Source of the DNA: Bacteroidota bacterium | GTDB lineage: Bacteria; Bacteroidota; Bacteroidia; Chitinophagales; Chitinophagaceae | Assembly (NCBI GenBank): GCA_018267965.1 | Contig: JAFDXK010000002.1 | Span: 248,001 to 312,000, forward strand | DNA length: 64,000 nucleotides | Direction of reading: 5' to 3' | Part shown: piece after piece, positions 8,560-17,591 of the stretch | How positions within the stretch are numbered: position 1 is the first letter of the stretch | How the letters are laid out: every line of letters starts with the position of its first letter | Program-made: the position numbers and the translations under genes | Notes under the pieces: model-generated | What the model was told of the DNA's origin: nothing | What the model saw: only the letters and a program-made list of their open reading frames with translations | Database searches by the model: none

Positions 8560-9567
8560 ATGATTGTGAATTTTGAGAGTGCAGTTGAGAATTTAAGCAA
8601 GAACGGTTTTTTAGATATTGAGATAGATGTAAGATTAGATTTATTTGATGAGATTGAAAAGCTGAAGAAAGAAAAGAATGCAATCATACTTGCACACTAT
8701 TACCAGGAACCAGATATTCAGGATATTGCAGATTACATAGGTGATAGTTTAGGATTAGCACAAATGGCTGAAAAGACAACAGCTGACATGATAGTCTTTG
8801 CTGGTGTACATTTCATGGCAGAAACTGCTAAGATTCTTAATCCTACTAAAAAGGTTGTTATTCCTGATTTTAAAGCAGGATGTTCATTGAGTGATAGTTG
8901 CCCTCCTGAATTGTTTAAAAGGTTTAAAGAACAACATCCTGACCATATTGTTATTTCATACATTAATTGTTCAGCTGGTATTAAAGCATTGAGTGATATT
9001 ATCTGTACATCATCAAATGCAAAAGTAATTGTTGATAGTTTGCCTAAAGACCAAAAGATAATTTTTGCACCTGATAAAAACCTAGGAGCATATATCAACA
9101 AAACGAGCGGCAGGGAAATGGTTTTATGGAACGGTGCGTGTATGGTACACGAAATATTTTCTTTGGAGAAAATTACGAAACTGAAGACAAGACATCCTGA
9201 AGCAAAATTGATAGCTCACCCCGAATGTGAAGAAGCTATTTTGAGGATTGCAGACTTTATAGGTTCAACGACACAATTGTTGAAATACACACAACAGAAG
9301 GAATTTAATTCATTCATTGTAGCTACAGAATCAGGAATTTTGCACCAGATGGAGAAGCTATCTCCGGAAAAGACATTTTTAGCCGCACCAACGGACAATG
9401 CCTGTGCTTGCAATGATTGTCCTCACATGAAGCTCAATACGCTCGAAAAACTGTATTTATGCATGAAATACGAGCAACCTGAGATAGTAATGGATGAGCA
9501 ACTGAGATTGGCAGCTAAAAAGCCTATAGACAGAATGCTGGAAATGAGTAAAGCGTTAGGAATATAG
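8560..9567 (+). CDS. nadA: Quinolinate synthase NadA
   Basis: NadA condenses iminoaspartate with dihydroxyacetone phosphate to quinolinate in de novo NAD synthesis, using a [4Fe-4S] cluster. The 335-residue protein shows the family hallmarks: ILAHYYQEP near residue 43, Cys108 in [10 protein letters not shown], Cys194 in WNGACMVHE, and Cys284/Cys287 in the C-terminal CNDCPHM. The length is typical of the shorter bacterial form. The ATG at 8560 is the first in frame and sits directly at the edge of the A+T-rich stretch. nadB and nadC are not in the window. A terminator follows at 9589. Confidence 0.96.
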   Translation: MIVNFESAVENLSKNGFLDIEIDVRLDLFDEIEKLKKEKNAIILAHYYQEPDIQDIADYIGDSLGLAQMAEKTTADMIVFAGVHFMAETAKILNPTKKVVIPDFKAGCSLSDSCPPELFKRFKEQHPDHIVISYINCSAGIKALSDIICTSSNAKVIVDSLPKDQKIIFAPDKNLGAYINKTSGREMVLWNGACMVHEIFSLEKITKLKTRHPEAKLIAHPECEEAILRIADFIGSTTQLLKYTQQKEFNSFIVATESGILHQMEKLSPEKTFLAAPTDNACACNDCPHMKLNTLEKLYLCMKYEQPEIVMDEQLRLAAKKPIDRMLEMSKALGI

Positions 9568-9588
9568 ATATTTATATATATATTATAG

Positions 9589-9616
9589 AGTCACCCTATA
9601 TGGGTGACTTTTTTTG
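9589..9616 (+). terminator. Rho-independent terminator of nadA
   Basis: Perfect 8-bp stem AGTCACCC/GGGTGACT with a TATAT loop, followed by a run of T (9609-9615). It lies 21 nt after the nadA stop. Confidence 0.9.
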
Positions 9617-9676
9617 TTTTCTTTAACAAATAAAACTATCTTGTACGTCTATATTTTAAATCTTTAATAGGATTAT

Positions 9677-11587
9677 ATGAAAAGAAAAATTCTACTTACA
9701 CTAGGTATTGTAGCATCAACGCTATTAGCTAGCCCATCAATGGCGCAGTATGCCAATCAAATCATGGGTCCAAGGCTTATAGTTGATGCTCCCTCTTCTC
9801 TTGCAGGAGTAAAGGCGTTTACTTATTCATCAAACACGGCAATGACTGGACCATGGGGTCGTGCATTAGATTCTGTATGGTTAAATGTAGAGGTTGTTAA
9901 GGCAGCTCCGGACATAACAGCTTGCGGTACAATCAATACCGTTTCGGGTAAATGGGTAATAATTATGCGTGGAGATTGTGAATTTGGTTTGAAAGCATTA
10001 AATGCTCAGAACAAAGGTGCAAAAGGTGTTATTATTGTGAACCAACATGCAGGTGAAGGCCCTGTAGGTATGGGTGCAGGCGCATCTGGTAGTTCAGTAA
10101 CTATTCCTGTATTAATGGTTTCGAACATTGATGGTTTAGCAATGCTTGCCGCTTTGAATAATGGCCAGCAATTATTTATATCTCTTGCTAAATGGGGATT
10201 TGGTAATGCTAACGATTTAGCTCTTGTTCCTACATCTACTGCTTGCGGACCTTATGGTGCAGTACCACTTTCACAATTTGCCAGCGGTAGCCCGGCAGCT
10301 TACAGATATTATACGGGTGCATACGTAGCGAATACAGGTACACATAAAGCAACCAACGTTATGGTTAAAAACAACATAACGTTTACTCCTGTAGGTGGTA
10401 GTGCTGCTTCTGTATATACTGACTCATCAATAGCTACAGGTAACTTCAATCCAACAGATTCCATTATTGAAGTATTTAGTCCGAGAACAACAAGTTTTAG
10501 TCCTACACAATTAGGTACTTATACACTTAATTATTCTGTTAGTTCAGACAGCACAGACCAACACCCTACCGATAATACTTTAACTAATACCGTTGATATT
10601 ACAGCTAACGTTTTTTGTAAAGGACGAATTGATCCAGTGACTCAAAATCCGAAAGCTTCTGTTTTTTACAGACTCAACAACAATACTTCAGGCTTTATAT
10701 GGGGGCCGCTTATTTACGTAAATAAAGGCAACTATAAGGCAGATTTTGTTAAACTGGCAGTATATGATGGCGATACCAGCAAGCACTCATTAAATGGTAA
10801 CACATTGGCTGTGCGTATTATGAAATGGGTGGACGGTAGCAATAGCCAGCCATTGGATGGTATCATTGAAGAGAAGGAATTAACGCTGAAAAGCATTGCC
10901 GGACGTGCATTAACTAATGCAGACTCTAATCAGCAAATGATGAATTTGTATTGCTTTGATGCCACTGGCATATCTGGACAATTTGTAACAGAAGACGATT
11001 CTTGGTATTGGTTAGCAGTTGAACTTCCTTACACGAGTAATTTGTGGAGCTTAGGTTGTGACGGTGAATCGAACTATTTCAACAGAACAAAAGCTGGCCA
11101 GGATTTTGCAACAACTAAATTCAGCGACTATGCATCTCCAATGTATAGCAATAGCTATGACGCATTTATACAAACAACTGATTCTGTTCGCATGATTGCA
11201 TTTGGTGCTGCAGGTAATAGAAATGCTTCAATTGCAGATTCGGCTGATTTTACTCAATCTCGTGGCTCTGTGCCAGCGGTTGCATTATTTGTTAGTCCGT
11301 TTAATGTTGGTGTGAATACAGCAAAACCTGCAGGCGAAATTTCTTTGTATCCTAACCCAGCAACAGAAGTTGTAAATGCTAAAATTTCTTTAGCAAATAA
11401 CACCAGCGTTGCAAGCATCAAAGTAATAGATGCATTAGGACGCACTGTTTATAATGAAGAAAGGAAAAACTTCCAACAGGGAGAAATTTCTGTTAGTGTA
11501 AAAGGCTTTGCACCGGGCAACTATCATTTGATAGTTGTAGGTGACATGGGAGCTATTTACAAACAATTTACTGTCGCAAGTAAATAA
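9677..11587 (+). CDS. T9SS-secreted protein with a PA (protease-associated) domain
   Basis: A 636-residue surface or secreted protein. It has a signal peptide (residues 1-23, ending SMAQ) and then a PA domain at about 60-165 (IIMRGDCEFGLKALNAQ, KGVIIVNQ), which often lies next to peptidase domains. The middle is beta-rich and resembles no protease that I can identify: no zinc or serine motif was found. The last ~80 residues are a type A T9SS sorting domain (SLYPNPATEVVNAKI ... DALGRTVY ... GNYHLIVV). The sorting domain predicts export across the outer membrane through the type IX system. It is transcribed alone, between two terminators. Confidence 0.85.
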   Translation: MKRKILLTLGIVASTLLASPSMAQYANQIMGPRLIVDAPSSLAGVKAFTYSSNTAMTGPWGRALDSVWLNVEVVKAAPDITACGTINTVSGKWVIIMRGDCEFGLKALNAQNKGAKGVIIVNQHAGEGPVGMGAGASGSSVTIPVLMVSNIDGLAMLAALNNGQQLFISLAKWGFGNANDLALVPTSTACGPYGAVPLSQFASGSPAAYRYYTGAYVANTGTHKATNVMVKNNITFTPVGGSAASVYTDSSIATGNFNPTDSIIEVFSPRTTSFSPTQLGTYTLNYSVSSDSTDQHPTDNTLTNTVDITANVFCKGRIDPVTQNPKASVFYRLNNNTSGFIWGPLIYVNKGNYKADFVKLAVYDGDTSKHSLNGNTLAVRIMKWVDGSNSQPLDGIIEEKELTLKSIAGRALTNADSNQQMMNLYCFDATGISGQFVTEDDSWYWLAVELPYTSNLWSLGCDGESNYFNRTKAGQDFATTKFSDYASPMYSNSYDAFIQTTDSVRMIAFGAAGNRNASIADSADFTQSRGSVPAVALFVSPFNVGVNTAKPAGEISLYPNPATEVVNAKISLANNTSVASIKVIDALGRTVYNEERKNFQQGEISVSVKGFAPGNYHLIVVGDMGAIYKQFTVASK

Positions 11588-11606
11588 GATTTTTAAACGA
11601 ATATTT

Positions 11607-11639
11607 ATAGGCGAGGTTTATACCTCGCCTATTTTTTTT
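11607..11639. terminator. Strong bidirectional terminator between convergent genes
   Basis: An 11-bp perfect stem ATAGGCGAGGT/ACCTCGCCTAT with a 4-nt loop, followed on the plus strand by eight T. The minus-strand gene stops at 11629 inside the right arm and T-run, so that gene's own last codons form part of the hairpin. On the minus strand the tail is less T-rich. Confidence 0.85.
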
Positions 11640-13266
11640 GATACTTAATTTGTCCCTTTGAAATCGTATAGACTATAGATGTTTTTAGTATTTCGTTTTC
11701 AGGAATAGTCATTATGTCTTTATCAAGTATCACGAAATCTGCATCCATACCTATAGCTACACCTCCTTTTTCTTTCTCCATAAAGACTGATTTTGCAGCC
11801 CAGGTTGTCATCCCCTTTAAAGCTTCTTCTCTGGTTAGTGCTTTTTCTTTCATAAAGCCATTTGGCGGGTTTCCGTTTTTATCTTTTCTGGCGACTGCAG
11901 TATAGAATGTAGCAAGAGGGTTAATATCTTCTACGGGGAAGTCGGTGCCCAAAGCTATCCATCCATTTAGTTTGAGTAGGTTTTTATAGGAGTATGCTTC
12001 AGGCAATCTTTTTTCTCCAAGCCTGTTTACTGCCCAAGGCATATCTGAAATGGCATGTGTAGGCTGTACAGACGGAATAATTGAATAATCACTAAAATAC
12101 ATATAATCATTGTAATTTACAACTTGTGCATGTTCTATTCTCCAGCGCTTATCATTCTTTGTTTTCAAAGCATCAGCGTAAATTTTTAGTACCATACGAT
12201 TGGCACTGTCACCAATTGCGTGTGTACAAACCTGCCAGTTGTGTTTAAGAGCTAATTCAGTTAGTTTTTTTATCTGTTCAGGTTTTGTAAGGATCAAGCC
12301 TCTTTGTCCCGGCATATCTGTGTAATCTTCCAGCAGGCAGGCTCCGCGAGATCCCAGGGCGCCATCTGCGTAAACCTTTATTCCGGCTATTCTTAATTGT
12401 CCTTGTTGGTATGGGCCACTCGGAATGTATGTGTCAAGCGTTGCACTGTCGTTGCCAGCGAGCATAAGGATATTTGCTATTGAGAGGCTATTATTTTCAT
12501 AGCACTTTTTAAGAAGTTCAATATCATTCATTGTAACACCACAATCCACTACCCCTGTAAGGCCCAGGGCGTAACAATTTTTCTCCATTTTTTGAAGGTA
12601 TTTTATTGCATCTTTTTCAGGTAAATTCCCTATTAATTTCTCAACCTTTTCCATAGCATTATCTATCAAAATTCCTGTCAATTTTCCATTCTTCTTCTCT
12701 ACGATTCCGCCATCTATTTTTGATGATATATCAATGCCAGCTTGCTTTAGTGCATAGCTATTACATAATATTGCATGACCATCTACACGTTTTAATATCA
12801 CTATTTTATCAGGAAAAAGACTATCTAAAACTGTATTATTGGGGAAGTCTTTTTTCTCCCAATCATTCTGATCCCAACCGCGTCCGTATATCCACCCAAT
12901 TGTGTTGGTTTTATTGTACTCTATAAGCTTATTTATAACGCCTGAGAATGAGCTGGTTTTAGTCAAATTGCACTGGTATAAGGTTAAACCGTATGGTGTA
13001 AAGTGGCAATGAGCATCAATAAAGCCAGGATAAAGGTATTTTTCGGGTTCTTTTATGTTGTTTGCTGCGACATAGCACTTATTTATTTCTTCTGCTCTAG
13101 CTATAGCGACTATTTTTCCGCCCTTTATCGCTATACAGTTTGCATTCGATGTCGAATCTGTAGCTGTATATATGCCCGCTACTGTTATTATATTGTCTAC
13201 CTGGTTCCGTTGTTGACAGGAGAGCATGGCTATTGCCAACACAAATATGATTAACGAATGTTTCAT
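11629..13266 (-). CDS. Amidohydrolase lipoprotein (YtcJ-like, amidohydrolase_3)
   Basis: A 545-residue metal-dependent hydrolase. The N-terminus is a lipoprotein signal (IAMLSCQQ, lipid-modified Cys17), so it should be anchored in the periplasm. The TIM-barrel signature HCHFTPYG follows PGFIDA near residue 85. A Lys-containing segment and His residues in CTHAIGD and WRIEHAQ, plus the late GTDFPVEDINP, match the YtcJ/amidohydrolase_3 family, whose members hydrolyse varied amide, imide or formamide bonds. The substrate is unknown. A promoter lies 4 nt before the ATG and overlaps a parS site, so ParB spreading or binding could influence it. Confidence 0.87.
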   Translation of the reverse strand: MKHSLIIFVLAIAMLSCQQRNQVDNIITVAGIYTATDSTSNANCIAIKGGKIVAIARAEEINKCYVAANNIKEPEKYLYPGFIDAHCHFTPYGLTLYQCNLTKTSSFSGVINKLIEYNKTNTIGWIYGRGWDQNDWEKKDFPNNTVLDSLFPDKIVILKRVDGHAILCNSYALKQAGIDISSKIDGGIVEKKNGKLTGILIDNAMEKVEKLIGNLPEKDAIKYLQKMEKNCYALGLTGVVDCGVTMNDIELLKKCYENNSLSIANILMLAGNDSATLDTYIPSGPYQQGQLRIAGIKVYADGALGSRGACLLEDYTDMPGQRGLILTKPEQIKKLTELALKHNWQVCTHAIGDSANRMVLKIYADALKTKNDKRWRIEHAQVVNYNDYMYFSDYSIIPSVQPTHAISDMPWAVNRLGEKRLPEAYSYKNLLKLNGWIALGTDFPVEDINPLATFYTAVARKDKNGNPPNGFMKEKALTREEALKGMTTWAAKSVFMEKEKGGVAIGMDADFVILDKDIMTIPENEILKTSIVYTISKGQIKYQKK

Positions 13267-13270
13267 AGGC

Positions 13271-13300
13271 CAAAGATATAAAAGGTTCCACGTGAAACAA
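13271..13300 (-). promoter_or_regulatory. Promoter of the amidohydrolase, overlapping parS
   Basis: On the minus strand TTG (13300-13298) is followed after 19 nt by TATCTTTG (13278-13271), ending 4 nt before the ATG at 13266. The parS site at 13284-13299 fills the spacer between the two boxes. The tight spacing to the ATG predicts a leaderless transcript. Confidence 0.6.
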
Positions 13301-13336
13301 TCACAAGCTTAGCCAGCAACCGTTTCACGTGGAACA
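13284..13336. promoter_or_regulatory. parS: Pair of parS (ParB-binding) sites
   Basis: GGTTCCACGTGAAACA at 13284-13299 and CGTTTCACGTGGAACA at 13321-13336. Each matches the widely conserved parS consensus TGTTNCACGTGAAACA at 15 of 16 positions (the second on the minus strand). The cores form a perfect 14-bp inverted repeat of each other with a 23-nt spacer. parS is bound by ParB/Spo0J and clusters near chromosomal origins. They lie in the 94-bp gap between the amidohydrolase and the first beta-barrel gene. A terminator role for the same inverted repeat cannot be fully excluded. Confidence 0.85.
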
Positions 13337-13360
13337 AAGAGATAATTTATTGAAAATGAA

Positions 13361-14023
13361 TTAATTAAGAGAATATGAAAGGCCTAAGCGAGCACAGAAT
13401 TTAGAATTATTCCCCCTTGGAGAAAATCCACTGAGAACCTTTGTGGGGTCTATGTTAGCTTGAAACGCTGCCGATATTGATAAACTCTTGTTGATTTTAT
13501 AAGAAGAGTATGCATTTATGCCAGAATATAAAGAGCAGTTTTTAGTTTTATTAGAACGCGTCTGAACGCTATTATCATCATATATATCATGCTCGAAATA
13601 GGCATCCTGAAATGTTTGTATCGTTGTATTAACCCCAAGATATTGACTAAAAGCTTTCGCTTTTACAATTAAGTATTCAGTAGATATGCCCCAATCTATG
13701 CTTTTACGTGTATCGGAAGCATAATAATGATAAGAACCGAAATCAAAAGGAACAATATAGCCTTGATCAGTATTGGTGTTACTATAATAATCGGCAGTTA
13801 TCATAAATGCCCAATTATTATATTCCATGCGAACAAATAGTCCATTTTCCCAGGAAGTGCCAGGGTTTGAGGCTAGATACTCTTCGCCTTCATGAGCTGT
13901 GCCTCCATCGTTAGTGTTTAAATAATACCACTTACTATATCCGGTACGCATGCCCAACGCTACACTTTGCGAATAGCTTACTTGCGAAAATAATAATAAT
14001 GCTACTAGTGCTATTTTGTTCAT
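13361..14023 (-). CDS. Small outer-membrane beta-barrel-like protein, paralogue 1
   Basis: 220 residues with a signal peptide (ending SYSQ after ~18 residues). The mature part alternates short beta-strands rich in Tyr, Trp and Ser, and ends CARLGLSYSLN, like an 8-stranded outer-membrane barrel. The N-terminal ALGMRTGYS resembles LQAGVRTGS in the neighbouring gene, so the two look like diverged tandem copies. I know no function. It is downstream of its paralogue with a 25-nt gap and probably co-transcribed. The parS pair lies just beyond its 3' end. Confidence 0.6.
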   Translation of the reverse strand: MNKIALVALLLFSQVSYSQSVALGMRTGYSKWYYLNTNDGGTAHEGEEYLASNPGTSWENGLFVRMEYNNWAFMITADYYSNTNTDQGYIVPFDFGSYHYYASDTRKSIDWGISTEYLIVKAKAFSQYLGVNTTIQTFQDAYFEHDIYDDNSVQTRSNKTKNCSLYSGINAYSSYKINKSLSISAAFQANIDPTKVLSGFSPRGNNSKFCARLGLSYSLN

Positions 14024-14048
14024 AACCTAACCAATTGATTTACAATAA

Positions 14049-14729
14049 TTAAAAGCGATATCCAACGCCAAATGCGATTATGAAACGAACTTTTGAGGAG
14101 TGTAATACATCGAATGCGCCGAAGCTATTGATAAATGGAATGCTTTGAATAGCCATTGTGTTACTGAATACAATATGCTTAGACAGGTTAACGTATAAAG
14201 TATTTGATAGGCTTATTTGAGGATCCATAGAGTGCCCATATCCACTACGATTGTTTGTTGTATTTGGGTCGTCGTCAAAATGATAGTAGGTAGTTTCTTT
14301 ACTGTAGGTTCTCAAAATGCCTAAGGAGTATCCGAAATAATCTGAGAATCTCGGGTTTTTGCGGTGTGCATTTGTTATCGCTCTTTGAGCAGATATATTC
14401 AATTCAAATACATCTTCCTTTGCACGTATTTTATCATCGGTATATAATCTACCTGATATATTGGGCTCCTGCCATGGAGCACAGTAAGATACCCAAGGAC
14501 CGTGTTCGTACGTATAGCTGTAATGCGATGAGTTCAGTTCAAACGCCCACCCATTTTTAGTTTCATACCGGGCATATATCCCTTTATTCCAAACAGTGTG
14601 TTCTGCCTGCATAGAATTGTCTATACTATTAAGATAGCCGCTACCTGTCCTAACGCCGGCCTGTAAGCCTTGCGCATAAAGGGTTTGGAAGGAAATTAGT
14701 AACGCAGGAATTAATAATAATCTTTTCAT
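14049..14729 (-). CDS. Small outer-membrane beta-barrel-like protein, paralogue 2
   Basis: 226 residues: signal peptide (MKRLLLIPALLISFQTLYAQ), then repeated amphipathic strands and a C-terminal strand ending in aromatic residues (VGYRF), the usual signal for BAM-assisted barrel insertion. It is related to the next gene downstream by its N-terminal pattern, GNW/GWAF strands and length. The function is unknown. It is divergent from mnmG, with 97 bp between the start codons. Confidence 0.6.
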   Translation of the reverse strand: MKRLLLIPALLISFQTLYAQGLQAGVRTGSGYLNSIDNSMQAEHTVWNKGIYARYETKNGWAFELNSSHYSYTYEHGPWVSYCAPWQEPNISGRLYTDDKIRAKEDVFELNISAQRAITNAHRKNPRFSDYFGYSLGILRTYSKETTYYHFDDDPNTTNNRSGYGHSMDPQISLSNTLYVNLSKHIVFSNTMAIQSIPFINSFGAFDVLHSSKVRFIIAFGVGYRF

Positions 14730-14808
14730 AGCTTATGATTGATTCTTGAGATTAAAGGATTTTGTATTTCAATAAGACAGATAACGCAAATTATAAGTTG
14801 GTAGTATG

Positions 14809-14816
14809 TAACTTTG
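14809..14816 (+). promoter_or_regulatory. -7 box (TAACTTTG) for mnmG
   Basis: A full TAnnTTTG match ending 10 nt before the mnmG ATG. A TTG exists upstream (14798-14800) but only 8 nt away, too close for a -33 element. The 5' leader would be very short. Confidence 0.55.
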
Positions 14817-14826
14817 CCGTCCATTT

Positions 14827-16695
14827 ATGTTTAGGGAATACGATGTCATAGTGGTAGGTGCTGGTCACGCCGGCTGCGAAGCAGCAGCAGCGGCAGCCAA
14901 CATGGGTTCAAAAGTACTTTTGATAACCATGAATATGCAGACTATTGCCCAAATGAGCTGTAATCCTGCAATGGGTGGTATCGCGAAGGGACAAATTGTG
15001 AGGGAAATTGACGCAATGGGCGGATATAGTGGTATTGTCAGCGATAAGAGCATGATACAGTTCCGTATGCTCAACAAGTCCAAAGGACCGGGAATGTGGA
15101 GTCCACGCACCCAAAACGACAGGATGCTCTTTGCCCAAACATGGAGGGATATGCTGGAGGCAACCCCTAATGTGGACTTTTGGCAAGACATGGTGAAACA
15201 AATTATTGTTTCACGTGAAACTGTTGTAGGTGTAGTGACGGGTATGGGACAAGAAGTGCGAGCCAAATCTGTGGTTTTGACAAATGGAACTTTCCTCAAT
15301 GGGGTGATTCATATTGGCGAAAAACAATTTGGAGGAGGACGTATTGGAGAAAAAGGCGCGACCGGTTTGACCGAACAATTAACCGAATTGGGTTTTGAAA
15401 GCGACAGATTAAAAACAGGAACACCGCCGAGGATTGATGGACGAAGCCTTGACTATAGCAAAATGGAGATTCAGGATGGGGATGAAGAGATTGTAGGGTT
15501 CTCTTATTTACCTATTGAACGAATTAAACCACAGCAACAAAGGGGATGTTGGGTAACTTATACCAGTCCTGAAGTACATGAAATACTGAAAAGCGGTTTT
15601 GATAAATCACCGATGTATCAGGGAAGGATACAAGGAAGCGGGCCGCGGTATTGCCCAAGTATAGAAGATAAGGTGACAAGGTTTGCCGAAAGGGAGCGCC
15701 ACCAACTGTTTGTAGAACCTGAAGGCTGGAATACTGTAGAGATCTATGTGAATGGCTTTAGCACATCATTGCCGGAAGAAGTACAATACAAGGCACTGCA
15801 GATGGTGCCCGGTTTTGAGCATTGTAAGTTTTTCAGACCAGGATATGCTATTGAGTACGATTATTTCCCACCAACACAGCTGCAATTCACATTAGAAACA
15901 AAGCTAATAAAAAACCTGTTTTTTGCCGGTCAGATAAATGGAACAACGGGTTACGAAGAAGCAGCTTGCCAAGGTTTGATGGCTGGAATCAATGCGCACA
16001 GAAACGTTCACGGGTTGGAGCCTGTAGTATTACAAAGAAGTGACGCCTATATAGGCGTATTGATAGACGACCTGATCAATAAAGGAACAGATGAACCTTA
16101 CCGTATGTTTACCAGCAGGGCTGAATTCCGTACGTTATTAAGACAGGATAATGCAGATTTGAGATTGACAGAGTTGGGACATAAAATTGGTTTGGCCAGC
16201 GATGAACGCTTGGCATTGATGCAAGCAAAAAAAGAAAAAGTAGAAAAAGTAAAAAATACACTTGCTGATTTTCCTGTGGAACCAAATGACGCAAATCCAT
16301 TTTTGGAAACAGTTGGTAGTACGCCACTAAATGAAAGGAGCCGTGCTTTGAAATTGTTATTGCGCCCGGGAATAAGCATAAAAGAAATGCAGGATGCATT
16401 GCCAGCTTTAAAAGAAGCACTAAACGAAGATGACGCATTGGTACTGGAGCAAGCAGAGATACAGCTGAAGTATGATGTGTATATAGAAAAGGAAAAAGAG
16501 TTGGTGAAAAAAATGGCTACACTCGAAGACCTCATCATACCTGCTTCATTCAACTATGATAACCTGCAAGCCTTGTCTACAGAGGCGCGTCAGAAGCTGA
16601 AGAAAATAAAACCACATACATTAGGACAAGCAAGTCGTATAAGTGGTGTTAATCCGAGTGATGTACAAATTCTCATGGTATTTATGGGAAGATAA
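14827..16695 (+). CDS. mnmG: tRNA uridine-5-carboxymethylaminomethyl modification enzyme MnmG
   Basis: MnmG (GidA) works with MnmE to place the carboxymethylaminomethyl group on U34 of several tRNAs. At 622 residues it is full length. It has the FAD-binding GAGHAGCEAA (residues 11-20), SCNPAMGGIAKG, RRGCW-like QQRGCWVTYT, and the late NGTTGYEEAACQGLMAGINA segment, all family hallmarks. gidA is a classic origin-neighbouring gene in many bacteria. A perfect 14-bp parS core lies within the coding sequence at 15208-15221, encoding part of the IVSRETVV stretch. recX follows after 5 nt, so the two are probably one operon. Confidence 0.98.
   Translation: MFREYDVIVVGAGHAGCEAAAAAANMGSKVLLITMNMQTIAQMSCNPAMGGIAKGQIVREIDAMGGYSGIVSDKSMIQFRMLNKSKGPGMWSPRTQNDRMLFAQTWRDMLEATPNVDFWQDMVKQIIVSRETVVGVVTGMGQEVRAKSVVLTNGTFLNGVIHIGEKQFGGGRIGEKGATGLTEQLTELGFESDRLKTGTPPRIDGRSLDYSKMEIQDGDEEIVGFSYLPIERIKPQQQRGCWVTYTSPEVHEILKSGFDKSPMYQGRIQGSGPRYCPSIEDKVTRFAERERHQLFVEPEGWNTVEIYVNGFSTSLPEEVQYKALQMVPGFEHCKFFRPGYAIEYDYFPPTQLQFTLETKLIKNLFFAGQINGTTGYEEAACQGLMAGINAHRNVHGLEPVVLQRSDAYIGVLIDDLINKGTDEPYRMFTSRAEFRTLLRQDNADLRLTELGHKIGLASDERLALMQAKKEKVEKVKNTLADFPVEPNDANPFLETVGSTPLNERSRALKLLLRPGISIKEMQDALPALKEALNEDDALVLEQAEIQLKYDVYIEKEKELVKKMATLEDLIIPASFNYDNLQALSTEARQKLKKIKPHTLGQASRISGVNPSDVQILMVFMGR
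15207..15222. promoter_or_regulatory. parS: parS site inside mnmG
   Basis: TGTTTCACGTGAAACT: a perfect 14-bp palindrome GTTTCACGTGAAAC and 15/16 to the parS consensus. It lies in coding sequence; intragenic parS sites are common near bacterial origins. With the pair at 13.3 kb it makes a cluster of three within 2 kb. Confidence 0.87.
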
Positions 16696-16700
16696 TAACC

Positions 16701-17153
16701 ATGTCAGCAAGAGAATCTATTTATCGTTATTGCAATTATCAACCACGTAGCCACCAGGAGGCACGCAATAAATTATATGATTTAGGTTGCAAGACTACGG
16801 AGGTAGAAGAACTGATTTCTGAACTGATAGAAAAGGGGTTATTAAATGAAGAGCAATATGCACGCGCCATTGCCCGAGGAAAATTTCGAATGAAACAATG
16901 GGGCAGAATTAAAATTACACAACAATTAAAACTGCAAAAGGTTTCTGATTACTGCATCAAAAAAGCGATGACAGAAATTGATGCTGATGAATATTATGAA
17001 ACCCTGAAAAAATTAGCAGAGAAAAAATGGGCAGAACTTAAATCTGAGAGACTGCAACCTGTGAAAAAAAACAAAACCTTTCGTTATTTGGCACAAAAAG
17101 GATATGAGACTTCGTTAATAACAGAAGTCCTTAACGAAATATTAAATAAGTAA
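16701..17153 (+). CDS. recX: Regulatory protein RecX
   Basis: RecX binds RecA filaments and limits recombination. The 150-residue protein is all-helical and has the three-repeat RecX layout, with the family segments RSHQEARNKL, LIEKGLLNEEQYARAIARGK, KWGRIKI-like QWGRIKITQQL, and a final KNKTFRYLAQKGY ... ITEVL. The length is normal. It starts 5 nt after mnmG, which suggests translational coupling. recA is not in the window. Confidence 0.88.
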   Translation: MSARESIYRYCNYQPRSHQEARNKLYDLGCKTTEVEELISELIEKGLLNEEQYARAIARGKFRMKQWGRIKITQQLKLQKVSDYCIKKAMTEIDADEYYETLKKLAEKKWAELKSERLQPVKKNKTFRYLAQKGYETSLITEVLNEILNK

Positions 17154-17193
17154 CCTGAACTTCATATCTGTAACAATCGTTATTTTTACATAC

Positions 17194-17589
17194 ATGCCCA
17201 ACATGGTTCAACAGGTAACAGAAGGTGTAAGTGTATCTGTAGAAACATTTTATCAGCCAACCCAATCCAACCCGCTTAATAGCGAGTACCTGTTTGCGTA
17301 CCGTATAACTATAGAAAACCTGAGCACTATGCCTGTGCAGTTAATAAGCAGACACTGGTATATAGTTGATAGCAATGGAAGTACGCGAGAAGTAGAAGGA
17401 GAAGGTGTGGTGGGAGAACAACCTATAATTGAGCCAGGCGATAGTTACCAATATGTTTCAGCGGCAAACCTCCGTAGCGATATAGGTAAGATGTACGGCA
17501 CCTATAGTATGGTCAACCAGTACAATAAGAAAAGTTTCACGGTAAACATACCGGAGTTTCAGCTCATAGCCCCTTTCAAGATGAACTAA
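17194..17589 (+). CDS. apaG: ApaG family protein
   Basis: A 131-residue single-domain protein with the ApaG immunoglobulin-like fold. The conserved FAYRITIENLS, QLISRHWYIVDSNG, the glycine-rich GEGVVGEQP loop and the GTYSMVN strand are all present. The biological role of ApaG is uncertain; mutants in enteric bacteria affect Co/Mg efflux and Ap4A levels. It follows recX by 40 nt on the same strand and ends 2 nt from the convergent YciI-like gene. Confidence 0.93.
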   Translation: MPNMVQQVTEGVSVSVETFYQPTQSNPLNSEYLFAYRITIENLSTMPVQLISRHWYIVDSNGSTREVEGEGVVGEQPIIEPGDSYQYVSAANLRSDIGKMYGTYSMVNQYNKKSFTVNIPEFQLIAPFKMN

Positions 17590-17591
17590 TT

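Noticed and set aside
13284-13336. Reading the inverted repeat as an ordinary terminator
   Set aside because: There is only a weak T-run on either side, and each arm matches parS at 15/16 independently. A third matching site in mnmG is not near a gene end.
14797-14800. TTG as a -33 element for mnmG
   Set aside because: It lies only 8 nt from the -7 box, too close for the usual 17-23 nt spacing.
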